The notes beneath the pieces were generated by a model. The model made no database searches, was not told the origin of the DNA, and saw only the letters and a program-made list of their open reading frames with translations. 11,475 nucleotides of DNA from a bacterium (GTDB lineage: Bacteria; Omnitrophota; Gorgyraeia; Velamenicoccales; JABMQK01), in assembly GCA_013203265.1 (NCBI GenBank), contig JABMQK010000051.1:1-11475 (forward strand), written 5' to 3'. The position numbers were made by a program, and so were the translations under genes. Shown one piece after another: positions 1 to 7,326 of the stretch. The stretch's first letter is position 1; every line of letters begins with the position of its first letter.

Positions 1-163
1 GCAACCCCTTTAGTAATTGCATTTCAGAGTCGTAGCCGAAAGTAGTGATATTGCTGAAGAAATTTACTCCAAAATAGTATTTGATTTATAATTCGATAAA
101 GCAAATTATGTAATTAAGAGCGCTGATATAGTTTCAAATGACTTTTCAGCATTTTCTGATAAT
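1..163 (+). other. Degenerate or unassigned stretch upstream of mfd, possible tail of a broken gene
   Basis: No intact gene is visible here. Frame 1 is open from the window edge to a stop at 43-45 (ATPLVIAFQSRSRK). The frame shared with the downstream mfd has stops at 11-16, then reads protein-like text from 17 to a stop at 89-91, including FRVVAESSDIAEEIYSKIVF. It is open again from 92 to a stop at 164-166. Joining frame 1 to the other frame near position 22 would give a continuous tail, which suggests a frame disruption. The piece loosely resembles the last domain of phosphoglucomutase/phosphomannomutase enzymes (a pattern like RVxxExxSxxxAEEI), but it could equally be another gene end or chance. 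The assignment is a guess. Stops before the mfd ATG separate this region from mfd itself. Confidence 0.25.
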
Positions 164-175
164 TAAGAGGGATAA

Positions 176-2065
176 ATGTTTCGATCGCTAAAAATTTATA
201 AAGACCAAAATATAGATTTAAATTATCTTTTACAAACGTTTGTTGAGTTTGGTTACCATAGACAGTCTTGCGTGCAGGAAGAGGGAGATTTTACAAAACG
301 AGGTGGGACGATAGATATATATCCTACTACTTTCGATTGCCCCATTCGTATTGAATTTTACTACAATAACATTCGTTCAATAGACAGTTATAATATTCTT
401 ACAGGAAAGATTATCTGGAAGCATAGCATGGTGATAATCTTACCCAGAATAAAAGTTCATCCTAGTCGCCACAGTGTTTTATTTGAAGAGATGCCTCTGC
501 ATAATTTTATTGATTTAAAAAGAGGCGATTATGTTGTTCATATCAAACACGGCATTGGAAGATATTTGGGCATAGAGAAAGTTGAGGTAAAAAATAAAGA
601 AAAAGATCATCTTGTTATTGAATATGCCAATAATGATAAACTTTATGTTCCTATAGATAAGGCTCATTTGGTACAGAAATATATTAGTTTCGAAGGCAGG
701 AGTCCTAAACTTTATCGTTTAGGTTCGGGAGAATGGGAAAGGATTAAGGAGAGGACTCGAAAAGGACTGTTAAAAGTCGCTTTGGATTTGTTAGAGATGC
801 AGGCCAAGAGACAGTCTCTTTCTGGGTTTAGGTTTTCTAAGGATTGCGATTGGCAAAGGGAGTTTGAGGATACTTTTGAATTTAATGAAACATCCGACCA
901 GGTAGAGGTGACAAAAAAGGTAAAAGCAGATATGGAGTCTAGTAAACCGATGGACAGGCTTATTTGTGGTGATGTTGGTTATGGTAAAACAGAGGTTGCT
1001 ATGAGAGCTTGTTTTAAGGCAACGATGGATAATAAACAGGTTGCTTTTTTGGTCCCCACAACCATATTGGCAGAGCAACACTATCAAAATTTTCTTAAGA
1101 GACTTAAAGATTTTCCTATAAATGTTGCCATGGTCAGTCGTTTTAGGACAAAGGCTGAACAAAGAAAGATAATCGAAGAATTGCAAGATGGTAAAATTGA
1201 TATAATTATCGGCACACATCGCTTACTTTCCGATGATGTTAAATTTAAGAATTTAGGTTTAATTATAATTGATGAGGAGCAAAAATTTGGAGTAACGGCA
1301 AAAGAAAAGTTAAAAAGAATTAGATTATTAGTTGATGTTTTAACTCTTACTGCAACGCCGATACCACGGACACTCTATATGTCTCTAATGGGAGCTAAAG
1401 ATATATCAGTCATTAACACACCACCTCAAAATCGAATTCCTATAGAGACACATGTGGATATATTCAGTCGAGATTTAATAAAGAAGGCTATTGAAAGGGA
1501 GGTTTTAAGGAAAGGGCAGGTTTTTTTTATCCATAACAGAATTGAAGATATTGAAAAGATTAAAGATTCGGTAAAGGCTCTTTCGCCGAGTTCTGTTCGG
1601 ATAAATTTTGCCCATGGTCAGATGCCTGCTAAGCTTCTGGAAAAGATTATGCTTTCTTTTTTAAATGGAGATTTAGATGTATTGGTGTCTACCAATATAA
1701 TTGAATCAGGAATTGATGTGCCTAACGCCAATACAATAATTATTAATAATTCTGATAATTTTGGATTATCCGATTTACACCAATTGAGAGGTAGGGTAGG
1801 TAGGTTTAATCGTAGAGCTTACGCCTTTTTTCTTACACCTAAGAAAAAGCCTATAAATCAAGATGCAAGGAAGAGATTACAGGCGATAGAGGAATATTCT
1901 GAATTAGGAGCTGGTTTTAAAATTGCTATGGAGGATTTGGAGATAAGAGGAGCGGGCAACCTTTTGGGCGTGGAACAGCACGGCTACATTATGGCTTTAG
2001 GTTTTGATTTATATTGTCGTTTAATAAGACAGGTGATTGCGCAATTAAAAACTAAGTCACGTTAG
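176..2065 (+). CDS. mfd: Transcription-repair coupling factor Mfd, reduced form
   Basis: This is an ATP-driven DNA translocase that removes RNA polymerase stalled at lesions and recruits UvrA in nucleotide excision repair. Residues 1-85 match the UvrA-binding (UvrB-like) domain 2, with the GYHR and KRGGTIDIYP motifs. Residues 112-175 are the CarD-like RNA-polymerase interaction domain (RGDYVVHIKHGIGRYLG). The helicase core follows: Walker A GDVGYGKTE (265-273), DEEQ box (366-369), TATPIPRTL (392-400) and QLRGRVGR (536-543). A TRG-like segment with RGAGNLLG lies at 591-598. At 629 aa it is far shorter than the usual 1,050-1,200 aa. Domain 1a, most of 1b, domain 3 and the C-terminal autoinhibitory domain 7 are not recognisable. 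ATG 176 follows AAGAGGG (165-171), and stops at 164-166 and 173-175 prevent in-frame extension, so this start is well supported. It is the first gene of the visible run, 35 nt before the surA-like gene. The family call is certain; whether the short form works is not. Confidence 0.93.
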   Translation: MFRSLKIYKDQNIDLNYLLQTFVEFGYHRQSCVQEEGDFTKRGGTIDIYPTTFDCPIRIEFYYNNIRSIDSYNILTGKIIWKHSMVIILPRIKVHPSRHSVLFEEMPLHNFIDLKRGDYVVHIKHGIGRYLGIEKVEVKNKEKDHLVIEYANNDKLYVPIDKAHLVQKYISFEGRSPKLYRLGSGEWERIKERTRKGLLKVALDLLEMQAKRQSLSGFRFSKDCDWQREFEDTFEFNETSDQVEVTKKVKADMESSKPMDRLICGDVGYGKTEVAMRACFKATMDNKQVAFLVPTTILAEQHYQNFLKRLKDFPINVAMVSRFRTKAEQRKIIEELQDGKIDIIIGTHRLLSDDVKFKNLGLIIIDEEQKFGVTAKEKLKRIRLLVDVLTLTATPIPRTLYMSLMGAKDISVINTPPQNRIPIETHVDIFSRDLIKKAIEREVLRKGQVFFIHNRIEDIEKIKDSVKALSPSSVRINFAHGQMPAKLLEKIMLSFLNGDLDVLVSTNIIESGIDVPNANTIIINNSDNFGLSDLHQLRGRVGRFNRRAYAFFLTPKKKPINQDARKRLQAIEEYSELGAGFKIAMEDLEIRGAGNLLGVEQHGYIMALGFDLYCRLIRQVIAQLKTKSR

Positions 2066-2100
2066 AATAGTTTATTTACAATTTAAATAGGAGCAAGGAT

Positions 2101-2991
2101 ATGCAAAGGATAATATCATTAGTTTTGATATCTATATTTGTTTGGTGTAATAGTAGTTTTTGCCTTGAAGATAAAGTAGTCGCTATAGTGAATAATGAGG
2201 TTGTTACTAAGGCTGAGTTAGATATGTATGTAAATCTATTAAAAGCTCAGATGAGTGAAGAAGAGTGGAATGATTATGGCATATCAGAAAAGAAGGCCTT
2301 AGAGAGCTTAATAGAAGATAGGTTGGTAGTTCAAGAGGCAAGAAATAGAAAGATAGAGATACCACAACGACAAATAGATTCGAGAATATCAAGGCTAAAG
2401 AGTAGATTCAGATCTAAATATGAATTTTCTAAATTCTTGTTGCAGCAGGGTCTTTCTTTATTGGAATTAGAAGAGCGCATAAGAGAACAAATGCTTAGCG
2501 ATAGGTTAATAACTTTAGAGGTACGAAATAGAGTAATTATCAGTCCCGCAGAAGTTACAGAATTTTACCAGGAGAATATAGGGGATTTTTATTTACCTGA
2601 GCGTATTCGTGTAGAGAGTATTTTTGTTCGAGATCAGGATTTGGCTAATGAGATCCACGCTAAATTAGAAACAGGAGCTGATTTTATTGTTTTGCAGGAG
2701 CAATATTCAAAAAGTTCTAGTTTAGGCCTAGTAAATAGAGGACAACTTCGTAAAGACCTAGAAGAAGTTATCTTTAATTTAGAAGTAGGGAGATTTTCTA
2801 AGCCTGTAGAGATATCGCGGGGATATTATATATTTTTACCCATAGAGAAGTTGCTTCCTTCTGAGAGAGAGTTGGTTGAAGTTCAAGATCAAATCTATAA
2901 TATACTTTTGGATAAAAAGTTTAATGAGAAATTAGAGGGATGGATCGATCAGATAAAGAGTAAATCATATATCGTTTTTAAAGATGAATAG
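2101..2991 (+). CDS. SurA-like periplasmic chaperone with one degenerate parvulin domain
   Basis: This is a predicted periplasmic folding factor for outer-membrane proteins. Residues 1-21 form a Sec signal peptide: one basic residue, a hydrophobic stretch, then a polar end near NSSFC. The SurA N-terminal domain follows from about 25 (VVAIVNNEVVTKAEL) to about 160 and is mostly helical, with EDRLVVQEA at 72-80. A single parvulin-like domain spans about 168-250. E. coli SurA has two parvulin domains and 428 aa, against 296 aa here. The two conserved parvulin histidines appear replaced, by Ser173 in the SIFV strand and Tyr243 in GYYIF, so prolyl isomerase activity is doubtful and a chaperone role is more likely. 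The start follows AGGAG at 2089-2093 with a 7-nt spacer. It overlaps pdxA by 8 nt and heads the conserved surA-pdxA-rsmA order. The symbol is left empty because PpiD/PrsA-like relatives are hard to separate by eye. Confidence 0.85.
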   Translation: MQRIISLVLISIFVWCNSSFCLEDKVVAIVNNEVVTKAELDMYVNLLKAQMSEEEWNDYGISEKKALESLIEDRLVVQEARNRKIEIPQRQIDSRISRLKSRFRSKYEFSKFLLQQGLSLLELEERIREQMLSDRLITLEVRNRVIISPAEVTEFYQENIGDFYLPERIRVESIFVRDQDLANEIHAKLETGADFIVLQEQYSKSSSLGLVNRGQLRKDLEEVIFNLEVGRFSKPVEISRGYYIFLPIEKLLPSERELVEVQDQIYNILLDKKFNEKLEGWIDQIKSKSYIVFKDE

Positions 2992-3940
2992 AAAAGTTAA
3001 AATTGGTATAACTATTGGCGACCCTTTAGGGATTGGGCCAGAGGTAACATTAAAGTCTTTAAGAAGGTTCAAAGTTCCTAAGGATTGTGAAATTTTTGTA
3101 TTTGGCGATAGAGTTTCCTTGATAAAGAATGGATTAAAAAGGAAAGGAATCTTATTTAATCTGGTAGATTTAAAGAAGATTAAGAATTCAGAATTTAGAT
3201 TTGGGTTAATGTCGAAGAAATCAGGTAGGGTAAGTTTGGCATATTTAAAAGAAGCTGTAGATTATTTAAAAAGAGGCAGAATAAATTCTCTGGTTACTGC
3301 GCCTTTGAGCAAGGAGGCCATAAATTTAAATAAAATTAGGTTTTTCGGCCACACTGAATTTTTAGCTTCGCAATTTGGCGTTAAAGATTATGCAATGATG
3401 TTTGTTTCCAAAAAGTTAAAGTTGAGTCTGGTTACACGTCATATAGCCTTGAAGGATGTGCCTACAGCAATCAAAAAAGAGAATATATTTGCGACAACTC
3501 TACTTACTTATAATGCCTTGAAAAACTATTTCGCAATTAAAAAACCCAAGATTGCGATATCAGGATTAAATCCGCATGCTTCAGAGGACGGTTTGATGGG
3601 TAGAGAGGAAGAGAGGATAATTGCTCCTGTTGTTACGCGTTTGAGAATGATATTGAAGACAATATATGGCCCGATACCTTCGGATACAATTTTTAAGCGT
3701 GCCCTGGATAAAGAATTTGATGCTGTTGTATGTATGTATCACGATCAAGGATTAATTCCTTTTAAGATGTTGTATTTTTTTGAAGGAGTAAATTTGACAT
3801 TAGGGCTTCCATTTATTAGAACATCCTGTGTTCATGGAACGGCCTTCGACATCGCAGGCAAAAATAAGGCAGATTGTCGTTCTATGTTGGAGGCGATAAA
3901 ATTAGCTTATATACTTACCAAAAATAGAATAGGGCATTAA
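2984..3940 (+). CDS. pdxA: 4-hydroxythreonine-4-phosphate dehydrogenase PdxA
   Basis: This cytosolic enzyme performs the NAD-dependent oxidation of 4-phosphohydroxy-L-threonine. The product decarboxylates to 3-amino-2-oxopropyl phosphate, a precursor in the DXP-dependent pyridoxal 5'-phosphate pathway. The N-terminal signature is ITIGDPLGIGPEV (9-21). Substrate-side residues are His123-Thr124 in FGHTEF. The three metal-binding histidines are His153 (TRHIALKDVP), His198 (GLNPHASEDG) and His253 (MYHDQG). Their 45- and 55-residue spacings equal those of E. coli His166/211/266. The C-terminal block GLPFIRTSCVHGTAFDIAGK (274-293) is typical except for SCV where SPD or SVD is usual. The length of 318 aa is near the family norm (about 330). 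It overlaps the surA-like gene by 8 nt and shares one base with rsmA (TAATG), so translation is probably coupled. PdxA2-type enzymes acting on D-threonate phosphates are related, but this context favours classical PdxA. Confidence 0.95.
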   Translation: MNRKVKIGITIGDPLGIGPEVTLKSLRRFKVPKDCEIFVFGDRVSLIKNGLKRKGILFNLVDLKKIKNSEFRFGLMSKKSGRVSLAYLKEAVDYLKRGRINSLVTAPLSKEAINLNKIRFFGHTEFLASQFGVKDYAMMFVSKKLKLSLVTRHIALKDVPTAIKKENIFATTLLTYNALKNYFAIKKPKIAISGLNPHASEDGLMGREEERIIAPVVTRLRMILKTIYGPIPSDTIFKRALDKEFDAVVCMYHDQGLIPFKMLYFFEGVNLTLGLPFIRTSCVHGTAFDIAGKNKADCRSMLEAIKLAYILTKNRIGH

Positions 3941-4779
3941 TGTTTTTTTTACCTTCAAATTTTCATTCAAAAAAAAGGTTCGGCCAGAATTTCTTAATTG
4001 ATAGAAATATACTTACAAAGATTTTAAGAATAATTTCATTAACAAAGGATGATCTGGTTTTAGAAATAGGGCCAGGCCAGGGAATTCTTACCAAGGAGTT
4101 GTCAAAGGAGGCTAAAAAGGTTATCGCAGTTGAATTAGATAAGAAATTATACGATTATCTGAAAGTGTATTTGAAAGGTTTTAGAAATATTAAGTTGATT
4201 AACAATGATATACTAAAATTCAATTTGGGCGAATTCTTGAGAAAAGCGGGAATAACAAAAAAATTAATCCTCGTAGGCAACATTCCCTATAGTATCACTT
4301 CTCCTATATTAGAGTATTTATTTAGAAATATAGAGCTTTTTAGAAATATTTATCTTATGACACAAAGAGAGTTTGCCTTGAGATTAATCGCTAAGCCAAA
4401 TACGAAAGACTATTCGAGTATTTCTTGTTTTGCGCAGTTTCATACTAGCCCCAAGATACTTTTTTCTGTAAAAAGAACTTGTTTTAGGCCTAAACCAAAA
4501 GTTGACTCTTGTTTTATAGAATTAGAACCGAAGGCTTCTAATTTTTGGTCGAAAGATTTAAGACCAAAAGATCTAGAGCAATTATTTAAGATTATTCGCG
4601 CAGCTTTTAATCAGCGTAGAAAGAATATTTTGAATTCTTTGGCACCAGTTGTTAATAAAAAGAGCTTATTGAAGATGTTAGCTGAGCTGAATATTGATTG
4701 GCATCTACGCGCAGAGAATATTTCTGTAAAGGATTATATTAGAATAAGCAAGAGGGTAAGTCCAAATAAAGTGAATTAA
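3940..4779 (+). CDS. rsmA: 16S rRNA (adenine1518/1519-N6)-dimethyltransferase RsmA (KsgA)
   Basis: This enzyme uses S-adenosylmethionine to dimethylate two adjacent adenines in the 3'-terminal hairpin of 16S rRNA, a late checkpoint in small-subunit assembly. The N-terminal KKRFGQNFLID (11-21) is the family signature. The SAM-binding motif I is EIGPGQGILT (42-51), followed by the acidic AVELD (63-67). The catalytic motif NIPY lies at 114-117, the NLPY class typical of adenine dimethylases. MTQREFALRL (140-149) and FRPKPKVDS (182-190) are further family blocks, and the C-terminal RRKN motif near residues 226-229 also fits. The length of 279 aa is normal. The ATG overlaps the pdxA stop by one base, so reinitiation is likely. 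Related Erm-type 23S methylases are less likely given the pdxA neighbourhood and the KRFGQNFL block. Confidence 0.95.
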   Translation: MFFLPSNFHSKKRFGQNFLIDRNILTKILRIISLTKDDLVLEIGPGQGILTKELSKEAKKVIAVELDKKLYDYLKVYLKGFRNIKLINNDILKFNLGEFLRKAGITKKLILVGNIPYSITSPILEYLFRNIELFRNIYLMTQREFALRLIAKPNTKDYSSISCFAQFHTSPKILFSVKRTCFRPKPKVDSCFIELEPKASNFWSKDLRPKDLEQLFKIIRAAFNQRRKNILNSLAPVVNKKSLLKMLAELNIDWHLRAENISVKDYIRISKRVSPNKVN

Positions 4780-4797
4780 GAGAGGGGAAATTGCTCA

Positions 4798-5508
4798 ATG
4801 AAAATCAGAGGCAGAACAAAAGGTAGGGTTGTTGTTTTAGATTTGTGTGGTCGCATCGATGAAGACTCAGCTAATTTTATTGAAACTGTAGGTAGGTGTT
4901 TACGTGATGGCTACCGAGATATATTGTGTAATCTTGAGGCAGTAGATTTTATTGATTACATGGGAATTTCAGTGATAGTGATTGCTTGCAAGGAGGCGAT
5001 TAATAGTAAAGCAAGAATGAAGTTTGTAAATATTCCAACACACCTTCGAGATTTGTTTTCCATCACCGGATTAGATAAAACAATCGATATTTACGTAAGG
5101 GAAGATATCGCCTTAAATAGCTTTAAGGAGGACAGGAAGATAGAGAGTATTCGAAAGCTACGATTGCGTCGTAGATTTAAACGTTTGCCCATTGGTATAA
5201 AAGCTGAATTAAAAGATAAATACGCAAAGAAACCAGATTCCTTAAAGGTGGACATTCTAGATCTAGGTGCACAAGGGGCTTATGTTTATGGCTGTAGTAA
5301 GTTTAAGTTAAACGATGTGGTTATTTTAAAGTTTAAGGTCCCACCTAAATTACAGAAGATTCAACTCGATGTTAGAGTCGTCTGGTTATCAGATAAGCAA
5401 ATTCAACAGCATATTCATCCTGGAATGGGAATAGAATTTTATAATATTTCAACTTCTACTCAGAAAAGGCTATTGGATTTTGTTGAAAGGAATCTGTCTC
5501 ATATATAA
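4798..5508 (+). CDS. STAS-PilZ two-domain signalling protein
   Basis: This is a putative cytosolic regulatory protein with no signal peptide or membrane segment. Residues 1-110 look like a STAS domain of the anti-sigma-factor-antagonist type (VVVLDLCGRIDEDSANF, then NLEAVDFIDYMGISVIVIA). The usual phosphorylatable Ser in the D-S-x-G loop is replaced by Tyr54. Residues 121-234 look like a PilZ domain. The RxxxR motif is Arg125 to Arg129 (RRFKR), and the following D/NxSxxG motif reads DLGAQG (155-160), so its Ser is Gly157. The barrel ends with VVWLS and HPGMGIEFYNIS. PilZ domains commonly bind c-di-GMP through these two motifs; binding here is uncertain because of the changed Ser. A good ribosome-binding site AGAGGGG (4781-4787) precedes the ATG. 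The gene follows rsmA by 18 nt and probably ends the first operon. Its target is unknown. Confidence 0.8.
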   Translation: MKIRGRTKGRVVVLDLCGRIDEDSANFIETVGRCLRDGYRDILCNLEAVDFIDYMGISVIVIACKEAINSKARMKFVNIPTHLRDLFSITGLDKTIDIYVREDIALNSFKEDRKIESIRKLRLRRRFKRLPIGIKAELKDKYAKKPDSLKVDILDLGAQGAYVYGCSKFKLNDVVILKFKVPPKLQKIQLDVRVVWLSDKQIQQHIHPGMGIEFYNISTSTQKRLLDFVERNLSHI

Positions 5509-5560
5509 AGACCTATTTGTTATTTTTTAAATTTGATTAGTGAATTGTGTTACTGAATAT

Positions 5561-5589
5561 TTGACTTTTATTGGTGCTAATGTTAAGAT
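5561..5589 (+). promoter_or_regulatory. Predicted extended -10 promoter for gatC
   Basis: A -35-like TTGACT (5561-5566) is followed, after a 17-nt spacer, by TAAGAT (5584-5589) preceded by TG at 5581-5582, an extended -10 (TGTTAAGAT). The match to the sigma-70-type consensus is 5 of 6 and 4 of 6. The predicted start of transcription falls near 5595-5597, only about 6 nt before the gatC ATG. This is the only sizeable gap in the first 10 kb after mfd begins, which fits a new transcription unit. It is a prediction from pattern alone in an AT-rich background. Confidence 0.5.
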
Positions 5590-5601
5590 AAGCAATTAGT
5601 T

Positions 5602-5889
5602 ATGAATATTTCAAAGGAAACAGTAAAATACATATCTAATTTAGCCAGGATAGAGCTTACAGAAGAAGAAATAGAAAAATTCTCTCTCCAGCTTAATGAT
5701 ATTCTGCGTTACATTGAGCAGCTAAAGGAAATAGATATTACAAATATTTCACCCACCGCTCATATCTTACCGATTAGTAATGTTAAGAGAAGTGATGAGC
5801 CGCGTTCATCTCTTAAAATAGACGAAGTTCTAAAGAATGCCCCACAAAAAGAAGGTCTATTTTTTAAGGTGCCCAAGGTAATCGAATAA
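5602..5889 (+). CDS. gatC: Aspartyl/glutamyl-tRNA amidotransferase subunit C
   Basis: GatC is the small subunit that wraps around GatA and stabilises the GatCAB complex, which converts Glu-tRNA(Gln) and/or Asp-tRNA(Asn) to the amidated forms. The sequence begins with the typical helical block VKYISNLARIELTEEEIEKF (8-27), continues with QLNDILRYIEQL, and has the family stretch ISPTAHILPISNVKRSDEPR (49-68) near its C-terminal half. The length of 95 aa is standard. No ribosome-binding site is visible before ATG 5602, and the predicted promoter lies very close, so initiation may be leaderless. The stop overlaps the gatA ATG by one base (TAATG), which implies coupled synthesis of the subunits. Confidence 0.94.
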   Translation: MNISKETVKYISNLARIELTEEEIEKFSLQLNDILRYIEQLKEIDITNISPTAHILPISNVKRSDEPRSSLKIDEVLKNAPQKEGLFFKVPKVIE

Positions 5890-7325
5890 TGTTAAATACT
5901 AAAACTGCCCATGAGCTCCTAGATTTGATTAGCAGTGGAGAAGTTAGTTATGAGGATGTCTTAGTTGATGTAAAATCACAGATTAAAAAGACTGAATCCA
6001 AAATTAAAGCATATGCTCACCCGCCCAATAATGTAGAATCTGTAAGTCAAGGTTCACTTCTAAAAGGTATCCCCATTGCAATTAAAGATAATATTTGCAC
6101 AAAAGAGTATCTCACTACATGTTCTTCTCATATTCTGGAAGGATTTAATCCCCCATATGACGCCACAGTAATAGAGAGATTAAAGGAGAAAGGGGCTTTA
6201 ATCTTTGGCAAGACCAATATGGATGAATTTGCATTCGGTTCTTCCTGTGAAACTTCTTTTTATGGACCTAGCCGTAATCCTTGGGATTTAGACAGAGTGC
6301 CGGGTGGGTCTAGCGGCGGTTCTGCCGCAGCTGTTGCTTCTGATGAGGCGATATGGGCTTTAGGTTCAGATACGGGTGGTTCTATTAGACAGCCTGCGTC
6401 TTTATGTGGAGTTGTGGGGTTAAAACCAACTTATGGCAGAGTTTCGCGCTATGGCCTTATTGCTTTTGCTTCCAGTTTAGACCAGATAGGGCCAATTACA
6501 AAAGATGTCTATGATACTGCTTTGCTCTTAAATATTATAGCAGGTCACGATAATAGAGATTCTACCTCTATAAATATAGAAACAGAAGATTATTTGAAGT
6601 GTTTAGAAAAAGATATAAAGGGTTTAAAAATAGCTATACCTAAAGAATATTTTATTAAAGGCCTTGATAAAGAAGTAGGAGATTCAATAAGAGAAACAAG
6701 ATCAACATTAGAGAAATTAGGGGCAAGTTTTAAAGAGGTGAGTTTGCCGCATACTAAATATGCTGTAGCTGTTTATTATATTCTTGCTACAGCTGAGGCA
6801 AGTTCTAATTTAGCACGTTTTGATGGAGTGCAATATGGTTTTAGAGAGAGAAATATCGATAAAAAAGAAACAGGCCCTATGATTTCGATGTATAAACAGA
6901 GTCGTGGAAAAGGGTTTGGGCTTGAAGCGAAGAGAAGAATTATTTTAGGCACATATGTATTGTCCAGTGGGTACTACGACGCATATTATTTAAGAGCGCT
7001 TAAGGTAAGGACTTTAATAAAGAAAGATTTTGATGAAGTATTTAAAGAGTTTGATTGTATTATCACTCCCACTTCTCCTACTCCAGCTTTTAAAATAGGG
7101 GAGAGATTAGAAAATCCTCTTTCAATGTATTTGTCAGATATCTATACCATCTCGGCGAATTTGTCCGGAATACCAGCGATATCTATACCTTGTGGTTTTA
7201 CAAAGGGTAGGTTACCTATCGGTTTACAAATTTTGAGTGCACCATTTAAAGAAAGAGACTTATTGAGAACGGCTTATACATTTGAACAGAATACCGATTG
7301 GCATAAGGCTAAACCTAAAATTTGA
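5889..7325 (+). CDS. gatA: Aspartyl/glutamyl-tRNA amidotransferase subunit A (amidase)
   Basis: GatA hydrolyses glutamine (or asparagine) and supplies ammonia through a channel to GatB. It belongs to the amidase-signature family. The Ser-cis-Ser-Lys triad is complete: Lys66 in AIKDNI, Ser141 in PGGSSGGS and Ser165 in DTGGSIRQPAS. The spacings of 75 and 24 residues equal those in S. aureus GatA (Lys79, Ser154, Ser178). The block GLKPTYGRVSRYGLIAFASS (177-196) and the C-terminal NLSGIPAISIPCGF are typical GatA rather than generic amidase. The length of 478 aa is normal. A weak AAGG (5875-5878) precedes a start that overlaps gatC by one base. It is followed after one base by gatB. The presence of GatCAB implies that this organism uses the indirect route to Gln-tRNA and/or Asn-tRNA. 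Confidence 0.97.
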   Translation: MLNTKTAHELLDLISSGEVSYEDVLVDVKSQIKKTESKIKAYAHPPNNVESVSQGSLLKGIPIAIKDNICTKEYLTTCSSHILEGFNPPYDATVIERLKEKGALIFGKTNMDEFAFGSSCETSFYGPSRNPWDLDRVPGGSSGGSAAAVASDEAIWALGSDTGGSIRQPASLCGVVGLKPTYGRVSRYGLIAFASSLDQIGPITKDVYDTALLLNIIAGHDNRDSTSINIETEDYLKCLEKDIKGLKIAIPKEYFIKGLDKEVGDSIRETRSTLEKLGASFKEVSLPHTKYAVAVYYILATAEASSNLARFDGVQYGFRERNIDKKETGPMISMYKQSRGKGFGLEAKRRIILGTYVLSSGYYDAYYLRALKVRTLIKKDFDEVFKEFDCIITPTSPTPAFKIGERLENPLSMYLSDIYTISANLSGIPAISIPCGFTKGRLPIGLQILSAPFKERDLLRTAYTFEQNTDWHKAKPKI

Positions 7326-7326
7326 T

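Noticed and set aside
81..112. Promoter for mfd (TTGATT with a TATGTA-like -10)
   Set aside because: The spacing and -10 match are poor, and such sequences are expected by chance in this AT-rich stretch.
791..1219. A 142-codon open frame on the minus strand inside mfd
   Set aside because: It lies wholly opposite the conserved helicase core, has no recognisable motif and no promoter or ribosome-binding site; it is a composition shadow. The same holds for the shorter minus-strand frames inside the surA-like gene, gatB, the protease and the deacetylase.
2066..2100. Continuation of Mfd domain 7 in another frame after the mfd stop
   Set aside because: Only 35 nt separate mfd from the next gene, and that gene begins with a good ribosome-binding site and signal peptide, so no domain 7 is encoded there.
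2101..2166. Lipoprotein signal on the SurA-like protein because of Cys21
   Set aside because: The preceding residues SSF do not fit a lipobox (Phe directly before Cys, no Leu at -3), so an ordinary signal peptide is more likely.
7282..7326. Upstream in-frame ATG for gatB
   Set aside because: It would add 15 residues overlapping gatA with no family similarity; the known GatB N terminus begins at ATG 7327.
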